A stretch of 64,000 bases of DNA, taken from Metaphire vulgaris. Lineage: Eukaryota > Annelida > Clitellata > Crassiclitellata > Megascolecidae. Positions 10,755 to 21,015 of this stretch are shown here, one piece after another (the first letter of the stretch is position 1; each line of letters opens with the position of its first letter). A program made the translations under genes and the position numbers. The stretch lies in the NCBI GenBank assembly GCA_018105865.1, contig CM030868.1:10211745-10275744 (forward strand), given 5' to 3'. Under the pieces are notes generated by a model that saw only the letters and a list, made by a program, of their open reading frames with translations, was not told the DNA's origin and did not search any database.

Positions 10755-12100
10755 CCAGCTATCTCGTATAGGCCTATATACTGAAAGAATCCATCATGTC
10801 GCGGTCGATCTGTATCTACACTGAAAAAAGCGTTTAAAAGAACCTTAACAGCCGAATCGAGGCCTCCATCGAGCCACTTGAGCCACTGACACTAAAAACA
10901 CCTTATCGGTAAAATGAACCTGACAGTATATCATCAGTATATTTTCAAGTATCTAGGAAAATCAGCTTTCAGCAAAGGAAAGCAGCTCAAGGTTCTAAAC
11001 AGAGCTTGAGATAATAGGTTTTTGAGATTTAGTCAAATGCGCAAAAATTTCAAATGGCCTCCTTCGATTACATCGTTTCATGTTTCAAGTCTGAAGATAC
11101 TATTTGAGCAGCCTGGTTTAGGCTAAGTGGTCAAAGAATAGCAATGATGTTCGTTCATGTGTTACCTTTTTAAATCTTTGCTTTGGATTTATCAGGAGAC
11201 CTGATATCGGATTTAAGATGAGCAGAAATGATTGCCTGGTTTTAAAATTATCATTGTTGCGTGTTTTTGACATTTACTTGCAAATGTTGATAATCTGATT
11301 GTCACGCGTGTATTCATATGGTATAGGTAACAGACATGCTTATGAATTGTAGGTCGTTTTGCTGGAACTTTCAGAGGACAGGGCGATTTTGACTTACCAA
11401 AATTGCATTCGAGCCAAAAACAACTAAATTTGAGGCCAAAATGCCCAAAATCCAAGACTTTCTGATGCATCCACACCAACAAGTCTCCAATATATGCCTT
11501 AGTAGCGTAGCCGCGAAAAGCGGGACTCTTTGCTCATCTCTAAAATATGGAGGCCTCTTTGTTGCTATTCTACGCAACAAATCTTGTTGACGATTATTAG
11601 TTTGAACTAAACTGAAGTAACAATCATAATAGTAGTTTCATTTCTTTCACCAGGGGCTGCTGCTCTCGTTCACAGTAGACCTACGTACGGTAGAGTATGT
11701 AAACATATCGTCAATATCTTTAGAGATCTTAAGGGTGAATGCCTACAGATTAGCTTTTTCTCTTGCCTGATACTCAACCCTTTCTGTCCTGCCATGTGTG
11801 TCTGTGACAAAACGGTTTTTCACATATTTTGGTCATTGGATGCGACGACATTTATTATAGCGGCCATTCTTGGTAGACAGCCATTCGCCGATACCATGGC
11901 ATGCCAAAGCTCAGCAAGGCTTCACACATTGCATGGATCATTTCAACTTCTATTTGGTGCAGGTGGAGTGGACAAGCGACTGTCCGATTTATAAAATATC
12001 TAGCGCTAGGTATTGAACTTGATACGATATATTAACTATTCCAGCGTAGATTTAGACAAACTATAATTATTATGAATTCTTCCAATAATGCAGCCAGATA

Positions 12101-12103
<3 letters not shown>
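10755..12103. other. Unique spacer, no gene recognised
   Basis: About 1.35 kb without recognisable repeats. Frames of 60-90 codons exist on both strands (for example 11213-11482 minus and 11794-11994 plus), but they lack motifs and resemble chance frames. Confidence 0.4.

Positions 12104-12162
<59 letters not shown>
12104..12162. repeat. TA dinucleotide microsatellite
   Basis: About 29 TA units, followed by a stretch (12190-12355) unusually rich in the palindrome TAGGCCTA. Confidence 0.95.
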
Positions 12163-12166
<4 letters not shown>

Positions 12167-12622
12167 CCCGGGAGACGAGTGTAAATGCGAATATATAGGC
12201 CTATGCTGTCTGCAATTGGACGTTCCATCAGGTAATAGTAGACGCATCCGTTATAGGCCTAAAGACGATTAGAGCGTCTGCTGAGCTATATAGGCCTAGG
12301 CCTACAAATTCGCAGGTTTAGGGCCCGGGTCAACTATTGCTCACCTGTAGGCCTACAATATTCGTATTTACAATCGTCCTGGGGTCTACCTGCAAGCATG
12401 AACCTAGTTGATCATAGGTCAATATTAGTAGGTCTAACTCCAGTGTTAAAGATTCAAGTCGATGCTACTCAACGACGCGCTACAGAGAGAGACCTTTGTC
12501 TCTATTGATTCTTGCCGATAGCGCTAGGCTACTAGGGCAAATTCCAGTCGTTACAATTAACGAATGAGTGCTGCGCTATATAAATCGCGCTCATCGTAAC
12601 GATAACCTTATAACCTTCTGAA

Positions 12623-12913
12623 CAGTGGCGGGCGGATCCACGTGGAGGGATGAGTGGGGCCGCATTCCCCCAGCGGACTTCCGTACTTACTTTATTGCTT
12701 GTGAAACCTTTTTTGGGTTTAGTAAACTGACTGCGAATGACCTATTTTTGCTTGTCAACCTATTTTTTGGTTAAAGTATAGCCAAATTAGAGGAAAATTC
12801 CCCTTTTCACTCATTTTCGGCAAAGTTTATTGATTTTTCCTTATTTTTCATCCCCCACCAACTTTCTATGAATTCATTTCATCCCCCACCAAGAAATCCT
12901 GGAACCGCCACTG
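12623..12913. mobile_element. hAT-type MITE, CAGTGGCGG family
   Basis: Complete 291-bp element with CAGTGGCGGGCGGATCC and inverted GGAACCGCCACTG ends. A perfect TSD, CTTCTGAA, lies at 12615-12622 and 12914-12921. On the minus strand it carries the internal motif described in the findings (12735-12759). Confidence 0.92.
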
Positions 12914-13071
12914 CTTCTGAACTATGAAACACGAGTCAAATTAAGTAATTTGTTTTGATAAACGTTTACAGTCACTTCTTCGAAGGCGCGTCTATGCACA
13001 GTTTGATTTGAAATTTAACAGATTGAATGCATTTGATTAAAATATCGATTTTTTTCTAAATGTTTCTAATG

Positions 13072-13073
<2 letters not shown>

Positions 13074-13115
<42 letters not shown>

Positions 13116-13122
13116 GCAACAC

Positions 13123-13158
<36 letters not shown>

Positions 13159-13222
13159 GTGTTGCCGCAATGGAGGGACACTGAGTTACAAGGACAACAC
13201 TATTATATATATAATAGTGTTG
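13074..13222. repeat. Two AT-cored palindromes sharing CAACACTATTATA arms
   Basis: 13116-13165 is an imperfect hairpin with GCAACACTATTATA arms around a TA array. 13195-13222 is a perfect 28-bp palindrome with the same arms. Both are followed by CCGC. They look like two insertions or a duplication of one tiny palindromic element with different TA copy number. Confidence 0.85.
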
Positions 13223-13316
13223 CCGCTCGTGAATTTAGAAACTTAGAAGACGATTCAAATCAAATAAATTCTTAAAATATTTGCAACATTTGTTAATTAC
13301 TTTAAAATAAATCAGG

Positions 13317-13318
<2 letters not shown>

Positions 13319-13380
<62 letters not shown>

Positions 13381-13880
13381 TAAAGACAATTTATATAGCG
13401 CAGTAACATAACTGGAGCTAAAGTCAAGAGCGCTTTACAAAGGAGTCACTTATGAGAGATGTTAAATAAATGTGTCTTTAGGAGCTTCTCAAAACAGCTG
13501 ACGGACTTCGCATCGTCCGTTAATATTCATGCGGACGTTGGCAATATTCTAGACGACTTGATTCAAGTAGAATTCATTTGAAGATCTGCTATTGGACAAA
13601 TTAGCTGCATCAATTCCCTGAAGTTACAAAATTCTCCAAAATATAGTTTCAGGTAGAAGGTTAGCACTTTTGAAAATTGACCTACTAAATCTCACTTTTC
13701 TGTACAGGTACAATTCTACAAGAAGGATCACTTGACATTTGCAATTGGTTGCAGCTATAACCAATCTGGAGATAATTTAATCTACTTAGTCTTAACTGTC
13801 TAATATAACCGGGCATTATTAGAACGTTGCATTTAGGCAAAACTCTCACCGCAATACGTTGGTTCGGCAAAGCGTTGACT
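13319..13880 (-). pseudogene. L2-like LINE 3' end
   Basis: On the minus strand a short frame reads LTDDAKSVSCFEKLLKTHLF before a stop, the typical last residues of L2/CR1 reverse transcriptases. It is followed by TGTAAAGCGCTCTTGACTTT, TGCGCTATATAAATTGTC and an ATT array of about 58 bp (13319-13377), the element's tail. The coding part further in is degenerate. Confidence 0.75.
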
Positions 13881-14204
13881 TACATAATTATATGCCTAAT
13901 GGCCGTTTTTTCGCCAGCAAATCGTTTTAAATTAATTTCCGATTAAAATTCAATACTGAAAGGCACGTTCGTGTCCCAGAGATAGATTTCGAGGCATTTA
14001 TCGCGAAAATCCGTGCAACAGGTTGGCCTGTGTATAGTGTCACTTGCGTTATAAAGAATTTCTCTCCGTTGACTTCGATAGAGTCTTATCTACACAGGTT
14101 CCATGCTGTGACCTTATATAATAACTGTGACTTTAATCACTCAAATTTCGCATCGATTTTGGTCTCTTTCTGCACCATTCTGTCGGAAAAGAAGAAGACG
14201 CATC

Positions 14205-14216
14205 GAATTTTTATTT
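14205..14216 (-). promoter_or_regulatory. Candidate polyadenylation signal
   Basis: AATAAA on the minus strand (AAAAAATAAAAATTC context), about 40 bp past the TGA stop of the membrane-protein exon. 13881-14204 holds nothing else recognisable. Confidence 0.45.
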
Positions 14217-14250
14217 TTTCAATCTGTGCATTTCTATTTTTAACAATCGG

Positions 14251-14726
14251 TCACGTGCCATCCGGATGTCTGTCGTTTAGCGATCGGTAGGTCGGTGGAC
14301 GAGAGAGGGCCTGTGTTGTTTCGCAGATGGAATCGTATTCGGGAGGCGGAGTGGCCGACCGAGAGGACCCGGACGTGGCCGAATACGGAGGCAATTGAAG
14401 AAATGCGGACAGAGTATCGTGGTCGTCGTCGGAGCTTCGTTTGTTGTACGGAGTCCGATCGAATGTCCCTGGATATGCGGCGGCGGCCGAGGCGGGGGCG
14501 GCCGAGGCGAGGGTCGGCAGCCGCCGATCGGGCGCCGTCATGCAGGGCCTGGGGCCGCCGTCGAAGAGAGCTCGGCTGTAGCCGTAGGAGGGACAGCGCT
14601 TGCTGCATCGACAGCAGAACACGGTGAAGATGCCGACGAAGATGAGAGCGGCGATGCAAACGACGACGAGAACGCCGATCTGCTCGAAGTGGTCGAGCGT
14701 CTTCGTCGACGAAGCTATGGTCGTTA
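14251..14726 (-). CDS. Terminal exon of a single-pass membrane protein with PPxY motifs (partial)
   Basis: What is seen: a GC-rich open frame ending at TGA 14251-14253. A polypyrimidine tract and an AG at 14727-14728 (minus strand) give a plausible splice acceptor, so the coding exon starts near 14726. It encodes a hydrophobic segment (IGVLVVVCIAALIFVGIFTV), then a juxtamembrane cysteine cluster (CCRCSKRC, possibly palmitoylated) and a tail of about 110 residues with LPPYS, PPEY and PPTY. Known: PPxY motifs bind WW domains, for example those of NEDD4-type ubiquitin ligases; Shisa-like and WBP1/VOPP1-like proteins share this layout. Inferred: a plasma-membrane or endosomal adaptor-type protein whose ectodomain exons lie beyond the upstream simple repeats. 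The acidic and methionine-rich frame extending upstream is only translated CAT repeat. Exact family unknown. Confidence 0.6.
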
Positions 14727-14777
14727 CTTCACAAAAGAAAACAAGACCATCGGTGCTGTTGTCATGCACAATGTATC

Positions 14778-14881
14778 TCATCATCATCATTGTCGTCGTC
14801 ATCATCATCATTAACAACAACAACAGCAACATCATCATAATTCCCACCTCCACAACCATCATTACCATCATCATTACCGCC

Positions 14882-14913
<32 letters not shown>

Positions 14914-15090
14914 AATCATCATCATCAACAACAACAGCAGCAGCAGCACCATCATTATCAACATCATCATCATCATCATCATCATCATCAACAACAACAA
15001 CATCATCACCACCACCATCATCATCATCACCGTCATCATCACATCATCATCATCATCATAGTCGTCATCATCATCATCATCGTTATAACT
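14778..15090. repeat. Compound CAT/CAA/CAG microsatellite
   Basis: About 310 bp of mixed CAT, CAA and CAG units immediately upstream (minus-strand sense) of the membrane-protein exon, probably intronic. It yields false poly-Asp, poly-Met and poly-Ile frames. Confidence 0.95.
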
Positions 15091-15264
15091 AGTAATACAA
15101 CTGCCATTACTATCTACTATTCCCACAGCTACTATTACTGCCGATGCTGCTGCTGCTGCTGGATGTTGTTGTTATTGCCCCAGATGTTTGATGCAAGAGG
15201 TAAAAAGTTTCTGTACTGTGTCCAGACATTAATTAAAGGCGATCGCCGGTTTTCTTTAGGAAGC

Positions 15265-15414
15265 GAAGGAGGATGCGTAAGAGGAGGAGGAGGAGGAGGA
15301 GTAGGAGGAGTAAGAGGAGAAGGAGGATCAGGAAAAGGAGGAGGAGGAGTGGGAGGTGAAGTCATAGCTGACTCCTTGTCTGAATGGTCAAAGAGACGAA
15401 ATCTGACAGTTGCT

Positions 15415-15468
<54 letters not shown>
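15265..15468. repeat. GGA-rich purine tract followed by CT dinucleotide array
   Basis: 15265-15360 is a purine-rich strand of GGA/AGG units. 15417-15468 is a pure CT run of about 26 units. Such polypurine/polypyrimidine tracts can adopt triplex structures. Likely intronic or intergenic. Confidence 0.9.
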
Positions 15469-15472
<4 letters not shown>

Positions 15473-15796
15473 TGTCTAGATTTTCAAACTGCAGCTGACA
15501 TTCGTCCATGACTCTGTGATGTCCCCGAATTAGCAGACACACGATGACCCAAGCTAAACAGTAAACGCCGTCAATACGGGGGACCCAATTGACAACAGAA
15601 TCAGTATTCAGATTGAAAAACGAAGGAAACAAATGAAAAGATGCGTCTACAATGTGGTAAACTCTCTGAACGAAAATAGATAAGACAAAATGAGGAATGA
15701 TTGCCAATTGGGAGTAAGGACAAGACGTAACGATTAATAATATAATTAATTAATCTCCAAATGAGGTACGTGCCCCCAATTAGAAGTCTGCCAGCA

Positions 15797-16382
15797 TGCA
15801 GAGGCGTAGCGTGCACCTTTGCCGCCCATGGCACATGGCAATATCCGCGGTCTACATTAGTATGCGCACCAGTAGTTTGCGCACCTGGGAGTTTGCGCAC
15901 TAGAAATTTGCGCACCAGGGGCGTACCAGGGTTAGGATTAGAGTTAGGGTTAAAGTTAACCCTCAACCTAACTCTAACCCTCACCCTAACCCTAAACCTA
16001 ACCCTAAACCTAACCCTAACTCTTACCCTAACCCTGGTGCGCAAATTCCTAGTGCGCAAACTTCCAGGTTCGCAAACTACTGGTGCGCATACTATGCTAC
16101 ACCATATCCGCTGCCCCCAAGAACAAAAGAAAGATAGTGATGGTGCGCCCTTAAAAAATCTTCACAACAAATCGGCTCCCGATAAATCTACTAAGAAACT
16201 AGCAAAACAAGGTCGTCACAATAAATCCGTATCTGAAAATCGCTTAGCAAACAAAAAAGGTCGTCACTTTCTAAATTTATCGCCCCCAACCAACTGTGTG
16301 CATTTCTCAAAATTTGCCCACCAACCCCCAGTCGTGTGCCGCCCATGGCTAAAGCCATACTAGCCATTGGCACGCTTCGTCA
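15797..16382. mobile_element. hAT-type MITE of the GCGTAGCGTGC family, interrupted
   Basis: Left end CAGAGGCGTAGCGTGCAC and right end (inverted) AAGCGTGCCAATGGC match the complete copy at 22134-22433. A different palindromic element (15849-16103) is inserted in it. Two copies of the GGTCGTCAC-type internal motif lie at 16198-16219 and 16242-16268. Its own TSD is not clear. Confidence 0.75.
15849..16103. mobile_element. Palindromic element with telomere-like TTAGGG core
   Basis: Complete 255-bp insertion with a perfect 8-bp TSD, ATATCCGC, at 15841-15848 and 16104-16111. Ends start GGTSTA. Each arm holds four spaced TTTGCGCAC words, and the core is an inverted pair of degenerate TTAGGG/CCCTAA arrays. 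Almost the entire element folds on itself. GG ends with an 8-bp TSD could fit the Merlin superfamily, but no transposase is present. Confidence 0.88.
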
Positions 16383-16699
16383 TCTGCTGCCCCAGCCCTC
16401 GTACCGTAACAGTCCGTTGAGCAAATTGAAATCATCGTTGAATCGTTGTTCCTTCACGGCCAGTGATCTGTGTCGGGGATGCTTTGAATTATAAATAATC
16501 TATTCGTCAGTATTAATTCCAATGAAGCTACCGAACGCAGAAAGAACGACGCGGAGGAGGACCAGGCGGTCGCTGAATGTGCGGCGGCGAACAGGGTCTG
16601 CTGCCGCTTCGATATTATCCATCGACAAATGTGTGCGTGCAAACAGATTGCACCGTCGGATTGCAGGCATTGGAAATGCAAATTGCATTAGATCGCTTC
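16383..16699. other. Moderately GC-rich spacer
   Basis: Open frames in two phases on the plus strand (for example 16522-16690, with an arginine-rich ERTTRRRTRRSLNV stretch) and on the minus strand, but no motif and no splice context that I can defend. Could be conserved non-coding sequence of the neighbouring gene. Confidence 0.3.
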
Positions 16700-16702
16700 A
16701 AC

Positions 16703-16741
<39 letters not shown>

Positions 16742-17030
16742 CACAGACACACAGACACACAGAGACAGACAAACAGAGACAGACAAACAGAGACAGACAA
16801 ACAGAGACAGACACACAGACACACAGACACACAGAGACAGACAAACAGAGACAGACAAACAGAGACAGACAAACAGAGACAGACAGACAAACAGACAGAC
16901 ATACAGACAAACGGACAGACAGACAGAGACAGACAGAGTGGCAGACAGACAGACAAGCAGCACAGATAGACAGGCAGGCAGACAGACACTGTAGACAGAC
17001 AGCAGGACAAGACAGAAAGAGACAGAGGAG
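16700..17030. repeat. GA / GACA complex satellite
   Basis: Starts as a GA run, then GACA, CACAGA and CAGAGACAGACAAA units. Two blocks of about 80 bp (16733-16805 and 16806-16880) are near-identical, so higher-order duplication has occurred. The Cys/Leu/Val-rich minus frames are artefacts of the repeat. Confidence 0.95.
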
Positions 17031-17588
17031 AGAGACCTTGTTAGTCTAGACGGAGCCATTGAGTAAATAGGAGAAAACAGGTAAAAGAGTGGAACAGGAA
17101 ATCGACGCCGGCGGAACTTAATCGGAAGGCAGCATATGGCGGTCGCGCCGGAGGCCGTTTCAAGCGGAATTAATTGACCTGGATGATGGAAATTAAAAAA
17201 AGACAGCGGGTCATGAAGCAAATATAGAAAGGAGGAAACGAGAGATAATGAGAAATAGAAAAGGATATTTTCGAAGTGACCGTTAGAAATCACCGAATAC
17301 TAAGCAGCATCCGATATTATGTTTACGGTGGATATCGCGGTCACGTTGTCCCAGTTTGCAATTCATCTATCGTCTTTCAAATGTCAAAGGCATACATTTC
17401 ACCCGTCTAGTGTAAAGCAAATAAATCAACGCAGCCAGGCATTTATTGGATATAATGGATCGGGGGACCAACGGAGATGAAAGAGCGATTGTTGATCAAA
17501 CGAATGATATTCCGGCGATAGAATATCATTAGAATGTTGTGTTCTGTGGTCTGAGAAGTTCGATATATGCGGATAGGATGACAATCTG
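17031..17588. other. Unique spacer, possibly conserved non-coding sequence
   Basis: 17095-17180 is GC-rich with GCCGGCGGAACTTAATCGGA and CGGTCGCGCCGGAGGCCG. No frame with a motif was found. It lies between simple repeats in what may be the intron or flank of the 14.3-kb gene. Confidence 0.3.

Positions 17589-17644
<56 letters not shown>
17589..17644. repeat. TA dinucleotide microsatellite
   Basis: About 28 TA units. 17645-18089 beyond it shows nothing recognisable. Confidence 0.95.
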
Positions 17645-17650
<6 letters not shown>

Positions 17651-18089
17651 CGAATGGCAATGTTCTATTTGCAAGCGGTTGGGGAATTTGATATACCCAA
17701 CAGTGGGAGGGGGTTGTTTAGCCGTCCTATTCTCTTCCCACTGGAGGCCGCAAATATGAGGGGGGAGTTTCTTTAAGCCGACACAAATTTAAGAGAATCC
17801 TGTACCGGTGTTGGAGAGGGTGTGACGTTCTTCTCTATTTTCTGGTTCTTCTGACTTCCATAGAACTGAGATGTCATTTATACGTAAATCAGGATGATAT
17901 ACTGGAGAAGGATCTAAGCTCGAAACTCGAATCTATGGCCTCAGTGCTTTCAGTCAAATGCAGGGACCACTAGGCAAGGCAATATTCATCGCCAGAGATC
18001 GCTATAATACTATTACGTGATATAACAGCGTAAGAGATGTCTAATTATTATCTATAACGACGGCGCTGAAGAATTAGAAGAGAAAGAGG

Positions 18090-18263
18090 CTGATGATGAT
18101 GATGACTGCGATGACGAAAACGATGTTAACGATTATGATGATGATGATGTTGATGATGATGATGTTGATGATGATGATGATGATGATGACACTTATGATG
18201 ATTACGATGGCGATGACGACGACAACGATGATGATTATGCTGATGACGATTATGATGATGAAG
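18090..18263. repeat. GAT-rich microsatellite
   Basis: Imperfect GAT/GAC array. The hAT element at 18264-18668 is inserted in it, and the array continues at 18669-18745, so the original tract was about 250 bp. Confidence 0.9.
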
Positions 18264-18668
18264 CAGACATGGACATGGGTTGGGTCCACCCATGGGTTGG
18301 GTTGGGTCCGAAATTTCCACTTTTTGGTGGGTTGGGTTGGGTTGGGTTGCCAGGTTGTTGTGATATATTGTACAAATGTTTACATATTAATGATTGTTTA
18401 AATTACTACAAATTACCCTTAATCTGTTTCGATGCCTTTTCACAGGAGCAACTGGAAAATACAAGTTAAAGGCATCCAGAAATATGAAATCTGCCAAATA
18501 TGGAATACATTCCCGTTGGTCTATGAAATGAAGGAGGATTTAAGAAATTTCTATGCATGGGTTGGGTTGGGTTGGGTCAAGTAACCCAGCTGTTTCCGTG
18601 GGTTGGGTTGGGTTTGAAAATTGGTGGGTTGGGTTGGGTTTTAAAAAATGGACCCATGTCCATGTCTG
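18264..18668. mobile_element. hAT-type MITE with GGGTT arrays, copy 2
   Basis: Complete 405-bp element with CAGACATGGACATGGGTTGG and inverted partner ...CCCATGTCCATGTCTG. A perfect TSD, TGATGAAG, lies at 18256-18263 and 18669-18676. Same family as 5223-5470, but with a longer unique centre, and inserted inside the GAT microsatellite. Confidence 0.92.
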
Positions 18669-18745
18669 TGATGAAGATGGCGCTGATGACGATTCTGATG
18701 ATTATGATTATGACGACGACGACGATTGTGATGATGACGATTAGA

Positions 18746-19475
18746 CCGATGATTTTATTATGCTTACGAACGTGAACATGCCAATGGAAAAAGCGGTTAA
18801 TTAACGCTCACTCCTATATTTCGTGTCTGCCGAGGGCGACAGGAGCAGGGGCATGACGACGTGTTGATCGGCGGCTGGGAAGCCGAGTCCCACGGCGACG
18901 ACCACCACCACCACGAATTTTTGGACTCAGAGACGGCTTAATGAGTATTCGATCACATCAGAACCATCCGATGGCGTTCATGCGGTCATGCGGTGGATTG
19001 GATGGACCAAGAGGTGTATCGGAGGTCTCCGTGCCGAAATGGAAGCTCGGTTTCCACGGCGGAATAATCACTCGATTCGTACAGAATTCATCTCTTCGCT
19101 TGTTCGTTCGTTCGATCGGCCAGAATTGCACCACGCTAATTCGACAGATCGACAGATACTATTTGCAATGGATCGGCCGGAATTTTTCGCCCGGCGGTGG
19201 CGGAGGCGGCTGGTTGCGTTCGACCGCCGTTACATCCTCACGCGACTGCGATGAAATCTAAGCAGAGAACAGCGTTAGGCCCCTTAAGCTGCTGGTCTCA
19301 AGGCGAGGACCGGTGTCCTGACTGGCCCGTGCATACAGACCGCCGTCTCGTGCCAGCTGAATTCAGAGCCGACGATTATATAATTAAGCTGAGACGCCGC
19401 TCTCCAGCCGAAACTGGTTCTGCATTTTAGAAATGCACGGCACAAATAATAATTCCAAGATGATGAGAATCCTGC
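18746..19475. other. GC-rich unique block
   Basis: 18830-19440 has GC content well above its surroundings and many CG dinucleotides. Two overlapping plus-strand frames (18941-19261 and 18988-19254) are open but contain no motif. Their overlap and the lack of splice or start logic argue against calling a gene. Could be a CpG-rich promoter or first-exon region. Confidence 0.35.
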
Positions 19476-19483
19476 CTTCTCTG

Positions 19484-19732
19484 CAGGGACGTCATTGAGG
19501 GGGGCATTTTTAGGGGAAAATATTTTCGTGATTTTTGTGTTTTTTAAAGATTTTAAATGATTTTGAATGCAAGTTTACTAATTTGTCTTGTGCTACGCAC
19601 CCTAAAGAGGCCTGATGTTAAGTAATTAATGCCATAAAAGACTGACAAGCAAAAAAGAGGTCATCAACTTTTTTGCAAACTTGACAGACGAAAGTGTCTT
19701 TTCCCCTGGAAAACAGTGAAATGACGTCCATG
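19484..19732. mobile_element. hAT-type MITE, CAGGGACGTCATT family
   Basis: Complete 249-bp element with CAGGGACGTCATTGA and inverted GAAATGACGTCCATG ends. A perfect TSD, CTTCTCTG, lies at 19476-19483 and 19733-19740. Carries the internal GACAAGCAAAAAAGAGGTCA motif (19642-19666). Related by terminus to 56390-56679. Confidence 0.9.
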
Positions 19733-19795
19733 CTTCTCTGCGAAAGGTTTCCAGTTTATCGTCTTCTCGACTGCATTGATATTTCGTCGAATTCA

Positions 19796-20121
19796 CCGGT
19801 ATACGGACATTCTCCCCTTTGGACATATTCCCCCGGACATTATCCTCCGGACATATTCCCCCCGGCAAAGCTGTAATGAACAATGTAAATCAATATCATA
19901 GACTTAATGTTAAAAAGTTACTTATCGGTTATCTGATGCTATGGTTGCCGTCAGTATCGTTTAGGGTTAGTGTTTCGTGTCTGGTTTATGGTGTGGGTAA
20001 TGATTATAGTCAAAGTCCATAGAGTAAACAAAGGGGGTATTATGTCCGGCTGTGTCATTTCAAAGGGTGTACCGGGAGATAATGTCCGGGGGATTATGTC
20101 TAGGAGGAGAATGTCCTACAA
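19796..20121. mobile_element. MITE with GGACATTCTCC inverted ends
   Basis: Inverted termini contain TATACGGACATTCTCC and TTGTAGGACATTCTCC, each followed by further GGACATWWTCC(CCCGG) words. TSD TCGAATTCA at 19787-19795 and 20122-20130 (9 bp, or 8 if the last A is chance). The centre contains a TTAGGGTTAG phrase. An 8- to 9-bp TSD fits hAT or Merlin; unassigned. Confidence 0.8.
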
Positions 20122-20139
20122 TCGAATTCAGCATTCGTA

Positions 20140-20570
20140 AGATAGACGAGGTTTGGTTTCCTGTGTGTCCATCCAGCGATGTCCATATATCCGGTCAGCG
20201 CGGGTGGTTCTGAAGAAGTTTTCTGAATGACAATCCTTGTTTTTCACAAAAATTGCAATAGTTGTTGTCCTGTTTCATTCCTCCTACTCAAGTCATAAAA
20301 CCCCAAACAGGTTGCAACATCATTTTCCTTTCCTACCTTGACGTTTAAGTCTCCTCTCATGAGATTTACTTCCTTACTTTAAGATCCAGAGTATCTGACA
20401 ATGCCATGTATAATCTGTTTCTTTTTCCATCATCTGTCTTCGAGGTTGAGGTGTATGCGCCTGCATGAATCTGATGTCCACTGGTTGCCATGTTGTTTTA
20501 TTCAGACTATATTGTCATTGACTCATAAGATATCAAGTTGACTATTTTCTATCTTCACAGCGGAGAAACC
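20140..20570 (-). pseudogene. LINE endonuclease (APE-type) fragment
   Basis: On the minus strand, across frameshifts, the sequence reads MRGDLNVKVGKENDVA, then NETGQQLLQFFVKN and RADRIYGHRWMDT. The GDxN motif and the later basic block are characteristic of the AP endonuclease of RTE-like LINEs. Several stops; no intact reading frame. Confidence 0.65.
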
Positions 20571-20613
20571 CCATTAAGAAACGTGGAACCTATCCAAAGG
20601 CAGATGGGGCAGT

Positions 20614-20700
20614 CAGTGTTTTATCCAGACTCCAGGTCTTTGGGGTGGGGAACTGACTTGTCTGGCGGGGAATGAGATTTATTAGCTCAGAGACACAGTT
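20614..20700. mobile_element. Fragment of CAGTGTTTAATC-family MITE
   Basis: CAGTGTTTTATCCAGACTCC and the following AACTGACTTGTC resemble the left half of the MITE at 41829-42000 (CAGTGTTTAATCTAGACTCC ... AACTGACAAAG). No right end was found. Confidence 0.45.
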
Positions 20701-20732
20701 CAATGCCATATTTATGGGTGCCGATCTCACCC

Positions 20733-21007
20733 CAGAGACGTAGCGAGGGTATCCGGCGCCCGGGGCAAGGTGTACTGTTGGCGCCCTTAACTCCTGACGA
20801 GCAAAAAAGGTCATCATATGCGTTCATTCGGCACCCCTCCTCAACTCTCTACGGCGCCCCCTCTCCCTATGCTACTGACGAGCAAGAAAAGGTCGTCGCA
20901 ATTGCTTCTTCCTATTTATTTTATTATTTATCCAAAAACCCAATTTTGGCGCCCCCTCAACTCGGCGCCCCGGGGCATATGCCCCCTGCCCCCTCGCTAC
21001 GCCTCTG
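20733..21007. mobile_element. hAT-type MITE, CAGAGACGTAGCGAGGG family
   Basis: Complete 275-bp element with CAGAGACGTAGCGAGGG and inverted CCCTCGCTACGCCTCTG ends. TSD TCTCACCC / TATCACCC (7 of 8) at 20725-20732 and 21008-21015. Contains two direct copies of the GACGAGCAARAAAGGTC motif (20795-20816 and 20875-20898). A GGCGCC-rich fragment of this family lies near 53395-53500. Confidence 0.9.
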
Positions 21008-21015
21008 TATCACCC

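Noticed and set aside
14772..15126. Acidic and Met-rich N-terminus joined in frame to the membrane-protein exon
   Set aside because: It is the translated CAT/CAA microsatellite. A splice acceptor at about 14727 gives a better exon start.
15935..16040. A chromosome-end telomere
   Set aside because: TTAGGG-like units are degenerate, arranged as an inverted pair and lie inside an element with its own TSD, so they are not a telomere.
16522..17293. Overlapping long frames rich in Cys/Val/Leu or Asp/Thr/Gln
   Set aside because: Artefacts of the GA/GACA satellite, which is open in several phases.
18941..19261. 106-codon plus-strand frame in the GC-rich block
   Set aside because: A second phase is equally open, no motif is present and no splice or polyadenylation signals fit.
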